NCBI GenBank assembly: GCA_023053685.1
Contig: JALIGW010000062.1
Span: 2,406,604 to 2,470,603, forward strand
Direction: 5' to 3'
DNA: 64,000 bases
Source: Diadophis punctatus similis
Taxonomy: Eukaryota > Chordata > Lepidosauria > Squamata > Dipsadidae
Position 1 is the stretch's first letter; every line of letters begins with the position of its first letter. Positions 58,468 to 64,000 of the stretch are shown piece by piece. Under the pieces are notes generated by a model. The model worked only from the letters and a program-made list of their open reading frames with translations, was not told the origin of the DNA and made no database searches. The translations under genes were made by a program, and so were the position numbers.

Positions 58468-61400
58468 CTATCCCTCACCGCAGGGCCCTTCCCCCGGGTC
58501 TGTCGGTCCGGATGCGGCCGGGACGGGAATTGAGCGTGGAAGGCCCGGACCAGATCCGGAGCATGCACGGCGGTCGCATCCTCCCATGTGAAGTCTTCAG
58601 GGCCGTACCCCTTCCACTCAATGAGGTACTGGAACCGGCCCTTCATCCAGCGGGAATCCCGAATACTGGCAACTTCGTATTCGGGTGGGTCAGCGGGAGT
58701 GCGGATCACAGGCTGAGGCGGAGCGGGAGGGCGGAGCGGACAGGCAGGATGTTCGGGAACAAGGAGGGACCGATGGAAGACGGGGTGGATCCTGAGAGAG
58801 CGGGGCAACGTCAACCGGTAGGCCACGGGGTTAATGACCGCTTCCACCGGGAACGGACCCAAGAAGCGGTGGTCAAGCTTGCGAGCCGGTCGGTCGGAGG
58901 GGAGATGCTTCGTGGACAGCCAGACACGATCCCCGACCGCCAGAGGTGGAGTTGCTCGCCGGGAGCGGTCCGCGACCCTCTTGTAATCTTCCTTGGCTTT
59001 ATTCAACGAGCGTTTGACCAGTTGGTGAACGGCCTGGAGCTCGGACAGGAATTCCTCTGCCACAGGAACAGGAGAGTCTAGGAGCGTGAGCGGGAAGAAA
59101 CGGGGGTGGTAACCAAAGTTGGCGAGGAACGGAGAGGCGTGCGTGGAGGTGTGCTGAGAGTTGTTAAAAGCAAACTCGGCCACGGCAAGGTATTCCGCCC
59201 AGTTGTCCTGCTGCTGGTTGACAAAACAGCGCAGGTACTGTTCAAGGATGCCGATGACTTTTTCAGTGCCCCCGTCAGTCTCCGGATGATGCGCTGACGA
59301 GAGGCAGACTTGGACCTCCAGGGCCGCCATCAGACCCTTCCAGAACTGGGCCATGAACTGGGCTCCCCGATCCGACACGACCCGATCCGGCAGACCATGC
59401 AGGCGGAAAACATGCTGGATAAACATGCGGGCCGTGGCACGAGCTGTCGGCAACCCGCGACAGGGGATGAAATGTGCCATTTTGGTCAGCATATCGACCA
59501 CTACGAACACGGTCGTGAAGCCGGCGGACGGGGGCAAGTCCATGAGGAAGTCCATAGAGACGGCCCCCCAGGGTCTCTCAGGCGTCGGCAAGGGCTGCAG
59601 CAGGCCCGGCGGCGCTCCAGGGGCGTACTTGGCCTGGCGACAGCGAACACAAGACGTCACATAGGCCTGGACGTCATCACGGAGTCGGGGCCACCAAAAA
59701 GTCCGAGCCACCAGGTTCAGAGTCTTGAAAAGGCCGAAGTGGCCAGCCGCAGGGCTGTCGTGGCACTGCTGCAGGATCAGGCCACGGAGCGGACCGGCAG
59801 GAACGTAGAGCAGGTCCCGGAAACGGAGGAGGTCGTCCGAAAACGTCCAAGGGGACTCAGGCCCTATCTCCTGCCTCCGTTGTGCCGCGTAGGCGTCGTG
59901 TCGCTGCGCCTCCCGGATCTGTCCTCGGAGGTCCACGGGATCCTGGGTAGCTGCAAAGGACTCGACGGGCAGGACCGTCCGGGGTGGCAGCGGTTCCTGG
60001 GCTTGGGCGTATTCCGGCTTGCGGGACAGCGCGTCCGCCTGCTGATTCCGGCCACTCGGGATGTACGTAATGCGAAAATTGAAGCGGGAGAAAAAGAACG
60101 ACCAGCGTATCTGGCGCTGGTTGAGCTTCCTGGCCGTCTGCAAGAACTCCAGGTTCTTATGGTCTGTGCGCACCTCCACTTGATGACGAGCCCCCTCGAG
60201 GTGGTGCCGCCAGGTCTCGAAAGCCGCCTTGATGGCCAGCAACTCCTTCTCCCAGATCGTATAATTGCGCTCCGACGAGGTTAATTTCCGGGAATAATAA
60301 GCGCAAGGGAAGAGATGGCCGCCATCTTCCCGGGTCTGGAGCAAGACGGCGCCCACGGCAATGTCGGACGCGTCCGCCTCCACAACAAAAGGGCGGTGAG
60401 GGTCTGGGTGCTTGAGGATCGGCTCCTGCATGAAGGCATCCGTGAGGATCTTGAACGCCTCCTGTTCGGAATCGCCCCACCGGAAAGGGACTTGTTTCTG
60501 CAGGAGTCGAGTGAGAGGCGCGGTCAGAGTGGCGAACCCCGGGATTAAGGTCCTATAATAATTTGCGAACCCCAGGAGTCGCTGAACGTCCTTCACCCGG
60601 CGCGGGGGTTGCCAGGTTTTCAGGGCCTCGACCTTGTCCCGGTCCATGGCGATGCCTTCTGGCGAAATCCGATGGCCCAGGAAATCCACAGTCGTCTGAA
60701 AAAACTGGCATTTCTCTAATTTCGCGTATAGCTGGTGGTCTCTCAACCGCTGCAGGACTTGACGGATATGTTGGATGTGGCTGCTCCGGGACGTAGAATA
60801 AATCATAATATCGTCCAGGTACACGACAACGAACTGGTCCAGCAAATCTCTAAAGATGTCGTTCATGAAATGCTGGAACACAGCCGGAGCGTTGGTCAAG
60901 CCGAACAGCATGACCGTATACTCAAAATGACCGTAGCGGGTTCCGAACGCCGTCTTCCACTCGTCCCCCTCACGAACACGCACCAAATTGTAAGCGCCAC
61001 GTAAGTCCAATTTGGTGAAGATGGTCGCCGAGCGGAGGCGTTCCATCAACTCCGGGATGAGGGGCAACGGGTACCGGTTACGCACTGTGATGGCATTCAA
61101 CTTGCGATAATCGCAGCACAGGCGCAAGTCCCCGGTTTTCTTCTTGACGAAGAGGACGGGGGCAGACAAGGGCGATGAGGAGGGTCGGATGAAACCCCTG
61201 GCCAGGTTTTTATCGATAAAGTCCCGCAGTGCGGCCACTTCGGGTTCTGACATGGAATAGAGGCGGCCCATAGGGAGCGGAGCGTTGGGAATCAGATCCA
61301 CAGGGCAATCGTAGGGCCGGTGCGGGGGCAACTGGTCCGCCTCCTTTTCGCTAAACACATCAGCGAAGTCTGCAAACTCAGCTGGGAGTGAAATGTCCGG

Positions 61401-61838
61401 AGGGTCAGGTACCGCGCCCGCACAAACCTGGCGCGTATGGTCCACACACTGGAGACTCGGGAAGGCAATGAAGTTCTGGGACCATACAACCTGAGGGTCG
61501 TGGGTGCGCAGCCACGCCAGTCCGAGAACCAAAGGGAAATGGAGTCCCGACGTCACGTAAAACTGGATGGCCTCCTCGTGCCGTCCAATGCAAAGGCGCA
61601 CCGGCTGCGTGATGGCCTTAATCGGACCGGACAGCAACACCCGGCCATCGATTGTTTCCACCCTCATCGGCGGGTCCACGGGGCACAGGGGAACGGCAAG
61701 ATGCTGGGCGAACGCCTCGTCAATGAAATTGGTGGTTGCCCCGGAGTCCACCAAAGCGTGTGCGGAGACGCCGCGGTCCCGGTGGTCAATAAAGACCTTG
61801 GTGTCCAAGAGCAGATGCCGCGGAGGACCGGGATCCAC
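58191..61838 (-). CDS. pol: Chromovirus Pol polyprotein
   Basis: 1215 codons counted from a GTG at 61838; the frame is open further upstream into gag, so expression by -1 frameshift is more likely than a GTG start. Protease with D31-S-G-A. Reverse transcriptase with LRLCCDYRKLN and YLDD at 340-343. RNase H with D489-A-S. Integrase with an HHCC zinc part (C730, C733) and D763, D823 and E859, a DD35E triad. Chromodomain at about 1054-1104 (FQYLIEWKGYGPEDFTWED), which may steer insertion to marked chromatin. The C-terminal acidic then basic tail (about 1125-1215) lies inside the 3' LTR. All catalytic residues seen are present and there is no stop or frameshift. Confidence 0.94.
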   Translation of the reverse strand: MDPGPPRHLLLDTKVFIDHRDRGVSAHALVDSGATTNFIDEAFAQHLAVPLCPVDPPMRVETIDGRVLLSGPIKAITQPVRLCIGRHEEAIQFYVTSGLHFPLVLGLAWLRTHDPQVVWSQNFIAFPSLQCVDHTRQVCAGAVPDPPDISLPAEFADFADVFSEKEADQLPPHRPYDCPVDLIPNAPLPMGRLYSMSEPEVAALRDFIDKNLARGFIRPSSSPLSAPVLFVKKKTGDLRLCCDYRKLNAITVRNRYPLPLIPELMERLRSATIFTKLDLRGAYNLVRVREGDEWKTAFGTRYGHFEYTVMLFGLTNAPAVFQHFMNDIFRDLLDQFVVVYLDDIMIYSTSRSSHIQHIRQVLQRLRDHQLYAKLEKCQFFQTTVDFLGHRISPEGIAMDRDKVEALKTWQPPRRVKDVQRLLGFANYYRTLIPGFATLTAPLTRLLQKQVPFRWGDSEQEAFKILTDAFMQEPILKHPDPHRPFVVEADASDIAVGAVLLQTREDGGHLFPCAYYSRKLTSSERNYTIWEKELLAIKAAFETWRHHLEGARHQVEVRTDHKNLEFLQTARKLNQRQIRWSFFFSRFNFRITYIPSGRNQQADALSRKPEYAQAQEPLPPRTVLPVESFAATQDPVDLRGQIREAQRHDAYAAQRRQEIGPESPWTFSDDLLRFRDLLYVPAGPLRGLILQQCHDSPAAGHFGLFKTLNLVARTFWWPRLRDDVQAYVTSCVRCRQAKYAPGAPPGLLQPLPTPERPWGAVSMDFLMDLPPSAGFTTVFVVVDMLTKMAHFIPCRGLPTARATARMFIQHVFRLHGLPDRVVSDRGAQFMAQFWKGLMAALEVQVCLSSAHHPETDGGTEKVIGILEQYLRCFVNQQQDNWAEYLAVAEFAFNNSQHTSTHASPFLANFGYHPRFFPLTLLDSPVPVAEEFLSELQAVHQLVKRSLNKAKEDYKRVADRSRRATPPLAVGDRVWLSTKHLPSDRPARKLDHRFLGPFPVEAVINPVAYRLTLPRSLRIHPVFHRSLLVPEHPACPLRPPAPPQPVIRTPADPPEYEVASIRDSRWMKGRFQYLIEWKGYGPEDFTWEDATAVHAPDLVRAFHAQFPSRPHPDRQTRGKGPAVRDSVVPWPRPAPSLEDPEDAEPLMVQQYQPMCLAPETAGDEDSVPEQDDLPGPSAPAQQSSSSGDEELMLNARARRAARRQDWLSKRRSNRRKQ
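58468..58480 (-). other. Candidate polypurine tract
   Basis: The minus strand reads GGTGAGGGATAG next to the 3' LTR start at 58467. It is short and interrupted by T, but in the right place. It lies inside the pol frame. Confidence 0.45.
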
Positions 61839-61888
61839 GTCAGCTGAGCCGGAGTCCTTAGGTGTGCATGCCCGACCCAGCGTCTCCG
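61839..61888 (-). other. gag-pol overlap and spacer
   Basis: Between the gag stop and the first pol start-like codon. It is open in the pol frame; the third frame has a stop. Confidence 0.7.
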
Positions 61889-62845
61889 CTAGGCCGGGCG
61901 CTGGCCGTTTCCCGACGGCGATGGCTGGGACGGTGGAGCAGGACCAGAAGCGGTGGGCCCCCGACCCTTCCTAGGGCACGAGCGAGCGAAATGGCCCGGG
62001 TCGCCGCAATACAAACACAACCCCCCTGCCCTGCGTCTGTCCTTTTCCGCGCCGGTCAAGCGGGGCCGAACAGCGCCAAGGTCCATAGGCTCGTCACGGG
62101 GAGCCGGGGCCGACGGAAGTCCACGGGGAACAGGAGGTGCCTGAGCAGCGCGACGTGGAGCCAGAACAGCGGGGACGTCAGGTGGCGCGAGAGGCGCCGG
62201 AGCAGCACGGCGTGCGTTCCTCGCTTGCAACCGGGCATCAATTTTCAAGCAGAGCCGCACCAGTTCTTGGGTGGTTGCAGGAATGTCCACGCGTGCCAGC
62301 TCATCCTGGATGCTGTCTGCCAAGCCCTCCTGGAAGGCATCCAACAACGCTGCCTCATTCCAGGCCGAGTCTTGGCTGAGGAGACGGAACTCACTGATGT
62401 ATTCCCTGAGTGGTCTCCGGCCTTGCCTCAGCTGCCTTAATTGCCTGCACGCTGTCTGGGCCTTAATTGGATCCGCGAACATCTCCTCCAAATGAGTGCA
62501 GAAACGCCCAAAGTCCTGGAGGAGGGGACTGTTCTGGACCAGTAGAGGGGTGGCCCAACGTGCTGCATTTCCAGACAGCAGGCTAATTACAAACCCCACC
62601 TTGTCCCGGTTGTGGGGGAAATCCTCTGGCCTCAGAGACATGAACAACTGGCACTGGCCCAGGAACGCCGGGAACATAGCCTCGTCACCATGGAACTTAT
62701 CCGGCATGGCTATCGGGCAGCGTGTCCGTTGGGCTGGGGCCAACGCAGGAGCAGCTGCCAACTGATTTTGCTGCCTTGTTAACTGAGCGTTCATGATTGC
62801 CAGCTGCTGCCGAAGTTGAGCATTCTCGTCCTGAAGCTGCTCCAT
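61889..62845 (-). CDS. gag: Chromovirus Gag
   Basis: 318 codons beginning with ATG at 62845 and ending TAG at 61889-61891. An N-terminal coiled-coil-like stretch (residues about 1-30, Glu/Gln/Leu-rich) precedes a retrotransposon capsid-like region (about residues 45-210, with the FLGQCQLFM and LREYISEFRLL blocks). A Pro/Ala-rich linker and a single zinc knuckle CX2CX4HX4C follow (C277-C290, codons around 62017-61976). It should form the particle and bind RNA. The GGGAAAC heptamer near its end (61907-61913) allows a -1 shift into pol. No internal stop. Related host genes (PEG10/RTL) come from this group, but this copy is an ordinary element between LTRs. Confidence 0.92.
   Translation of the reverse strand: MEQLQDENAQLRQQLAIMNAQLTRQQNQLAAAPALAPAQRTRCPIAMPDKFHGDEAMFPAFLGQCQLFMSLRPEDFPHNRDKVGFVISLLSGNAARWATPLLVQNSPLLQDFGRFCTHLEEMFADPIKAQTACRQLRQLRQGRRPLREYISEFRLLSQDSAWNEAALLDAFQEGLADSIQDELARVDIPATTQELVRLCLKIDARLQARNARRAAPAPLAPPDVPAVLAPRRAAQAPPVPRGLPSAPAPRDEPMDLGAVRPRLTGAEKDRRRAGGLCLYCGDPGHFARSCPRKGRGPTASGPAPPSQPSPSGNGQRPA
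61907..61913 (-). promoter_or_regulatory. -1 ribosomal frameshift slippery site GGGAAAC
   Basis: In the gag frame the heptamer is split G GGA AAC, the X XXY YYZ form. After a -1 slip the next frame is open past the gag stop and into pol with no stop before the pol domains. The pol frame equals gag -1. The same heptamer works in mammalian PEG10 (family knowledge). A downstream pseudoknot is not proved here. Confidence 0.8.
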
Positions 62846-62878
62846 GATGCAATCTGGGCTTGTGTGTGGTCAGTTTGG

Positions 62879-62889
62879 GCTGAGAACAA
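62879..62889 (-). other. Primer-binding site (self-priming type)
   Basis: TTGTTCTCAGC lies 2 nt downstream of the 5' LTR end. It lacks the TGG start expected when a tRNA CCA end primes, but pairs with the LTR segment at 63222-63232. Confidence 0.68.
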
Positions 62890-63221
62890 ACTGTTGTGAC
62901 CCAGCACCGCAACCCCCCAGAAACACACACACACAGTCGTTGGGAGGCAAACAAAAAGGTTCCTTTTACTAATAAAGTTTCTTAGTAAAACTCAGAGGGT
63001 TTAGAAGTCCAAAACAACACAAACGGAAAGTCTTCAGGAATAAGGTTCTTTGGGTTACGTGAGGGTTAAATAGCACACAGACAAAAGTTCAAAGCAAGAC
63101 TCATTAATTCTTATCTGAACAACTTGGCTGGCTTCCCGGAATAAAGCTGGCAGAAGCTGGTGATAAGATTCCCAAACAGACGTAGAAACGAAACTCTGGA
63201 TATTCTGCGGTCAGTGAATTG

Positions 63222-63232
63222 TTGTTCTCAGC
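63222..63232 (-). promoter_or_regulatory. Predicted RNA 5' end / self-primer segment
   Basis: Minus strand reads GCTGAGAACAA, exactly complementary over 11 nt to TTGTTCTCAGC beside the 5' LTR (62879-62889). In Tf1-type elements the first nucleotides of the transcript fold back on the primer site and are cleaved to prime minus-strand synthesis. If that holds here, transcription starts at about 63232. Confidence 0.65.
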
Positions 63233-63255
63233 AATGAGCACTAATTACCATGGCC

Positions 63256-63263
63256 TAATATAG
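63256..63263 (-). promoter_or_regulatory. TATA-like box in the 5' LTR
   Basis: CTATATTA on the minus strand, 24-31 nt upstream of the start inferred from the self-priming match at 63232. Position and sequence agree with a polymerase II core promoter. Direct evidence of transcription is lacking. Confidence 0.6.
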
Positions 63264-63568
63264 CCACTGAAGGGCGTGGCCCAATTAGCCCTCACTGCTT
63301 CCTCCTATTGGACCGACGCTTACTCAGCCAGTCCTGTCTTCTGGCTGCTCTGCGTGCTCTGGCATTCAGCATGAGTTCTTCATCTCCTGATGAAGAACTC
63401 TGCTGCGCAGGTGCAGAAGGTCCTGGGAGATCGTCCTGCTCTGGCACCGAGTCCTCATCACCAGCCGTCTCTGGTGCCAGGCACATAGGCTGGTACTGCT
63501 GCACCATGAGCGGCTCCGCGTCCTCCGGATCCTCCAGACTCGGCGCCGGACGCGGCCAAGGCACAACA

Positions 63569-63573
63569 GGCGG
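63569..63573. repeat. Chromovirus target duplication, right copy (GGCGG)
   Basis: Repeats 57786-57790. Joined across the provirus, it recreates the L2 terminus AGGGCGGTATATAAAT. Confidence 0.9.
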
Positions 63574-63617
63574 TATATAAATTTAATTAAACTAAACTAA
63601 ACTAAACTAAACTAAAC
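63569..63617 (+). mobile_element. L2 copy B 3' terminus with (TAAAC)n tail
   Basis: GGCGGTATATAAATTTAATT continues the L2 3' end interrupted at 57790, then about six TAAAC/ACTAA units as the tail repeat. It abuts the resumed L2 copy A. Confidence 0.85.
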
Positions 63618-64000
63618 AGAGATACACCTACGTAACACCCATTCTCCGCCAGCTGCATTGGTTGCCTATTAGTCTCCGGTCGCATTTTAAGGTGTTGGTT
63701 TTGACCTTTAAAGCCCTACATGGCTCAGGGCCAGGTTACCTTCGGGACCGCATCCTACCACATACCTCCCTACGACCAGTTAGGGCCTCCTCCGGGTCCC
63801 GTCAGCCAAACAATGTCGGTTGGCGGGGCTGCGGGGGAGGGCCTTCTCTGTGGGAGCCCCGTCCCTCTGGAACCAACTCCCACCAGAGATCCAGACCATC
63901 CCCACTCTACTGGCCTTCCGTAAAGCCGTGAAAACATGGCTCTTCCGACAGGCGGGGTGAATAAGGAGATCAGATTCCCCCATGAATGGTGTTTTTAATA
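63617..64000 (+). mobile_element. L2 LINE copy A, 3' end, runs off the window
   Basis: Translates as LRQLHWLPISLRSHFKVLVL and TFKALHGSGPGYLRDRILPH, the same C-terminal block as at 57295 in copy B. It starts at about the codon where copy A stopped at 55820. A frameshift near 63780 is visible. It continues beyond 64000. Confidence 0.85.

Larger units (their letters stand above)
57791..63568 (-). mobile_element. Ty3/Gypsy chromovirus (sushi-like), near-intact provirus
   Basis: A 5778-bp element on the minus strand: 5' LTR 62892-63568, gag 61889-62845, pol 58191-61838 and 3' LTR 57791-58467. LTRs are 677 bp each, with TGTTGTG...CACAACA ends, and differ by eye at one place (left GATATGCTGCGG, right GATATTCTGCGG). 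A 5-bp GGCGG duplication flanks it. Pol domain order PR-RT-RH-IN-chromodomain marks a chromovirus, and the slip heptamer and apparent self-priming site fit the vertebrate Tf1/sushi group (family knowledge). No env gene. Both frames are open, so it may have been active very recently. It sits in L2 copy B and antisense to VAV2. Confidence 0.95.
62892..63568 (-). repeat. Chromovirus 5' LTR
   Basis: 677 bp, starting TGTTGTG at 63568 and ending CACAACA at 62892 on the minus strand. It carries a TATA-like CTATATTA at 63263-63256 and the predicted RNA start at about 63232, giving a U3 of about 336 nt and an R plus U5 of about 341 nt. Its outer part also contains a duplicate of the last pol codons (63292-63564), which is not translated here. 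Confidence 0.92.

Noticed and set aside
58207..60284. Plus-strand frames (up to 324 codons) across the provirus
   Set aside because: Antisense shadows of the intact pol frame.
61838..61838. GTG as the true start of Pol
   Set aside because: The frame is open upstream and a slip site lies in gag, so a Gag-Pol fusion by frameshift is the better explanation.
63292..63564. Separate 90-codon minus-strand gene
   Set aside because: It is the 5' LTR copy of the pol end and has no start context of its own.
10347..64000. Next VAV2 exon
   Set aside because: I looked for the residues following DFGK and for the acidic region of VAV2 and did not see them. A search with the VAV2 protein would be decisive.

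Overview
The window looks like intronic DNA of a squamate reptile, most likely a snake. Evidence: one vertebrate exon, many CR1, L2 and L1 LINE fragments, several copies of tRNA-derived SINEs of a squamate type (one with a Bov-B-like tail), a DIRS element, a Ty3/Gypsy chromovirus, hAT-type MITEs and long microsatellites. No bacterial-style operon, CRISPR array or rRNA/tRNA gene was seen.

Host gene. The only host coding sequence I can support is one 117-bp, 39-codon exon at 10230-10346 (+). It encodes part of the calponin-homology domain of the Rho-family exchange factor VAV2. It has an AG acceptor, a GT donor and is phase 0 on both sides. No other VAV2 exon was recognised, so 1-10229 and 10347-64000 are read as the flanking introns (at least 10.2 kb and 53.6 kb).

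Layout. 1-4205: an old antisense L1 ORF2 remnant, broken by a younger truncated L1 copy and two hAT MITEs. 4206-10229: GC-rich intron with a CR1 tail and SINEs. 10230-10346: the exon. 10347-40580: intron with CR1, L1 and SINE fragments, microsatellites, MITEs and a few A+T-rich blocks that could be conserved non-coding elements. 40580-44444: a truncated DIRS retrotransposon. 44445-50950: more SINEs, MITEs and two repeat families with hammerhead-like motifs. 50955-64000: a nested stack. An L2 LINE (A) carries a SINE and a second L2 (B); B carries a young chromovirus at 57791-63568.

The chromovirus is the standout. It has two 677-bp LTRs that differ at one position by eye, a 5-bp target duplication, an open gag and an open 1215-codon pol with protease, RT, RNase H, DD35E integrase and chromodomain. 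A GGGAAAC slip heptamer lies in the gag/pol overlap. An 11-nt complementarity between the sequence next to the 5' LTR and an internal LTR site, with a TATA-like box about 25-30 nt upstream of that site, points to Tf1/sushi-style self-priming. It lies antisense to VAV2.
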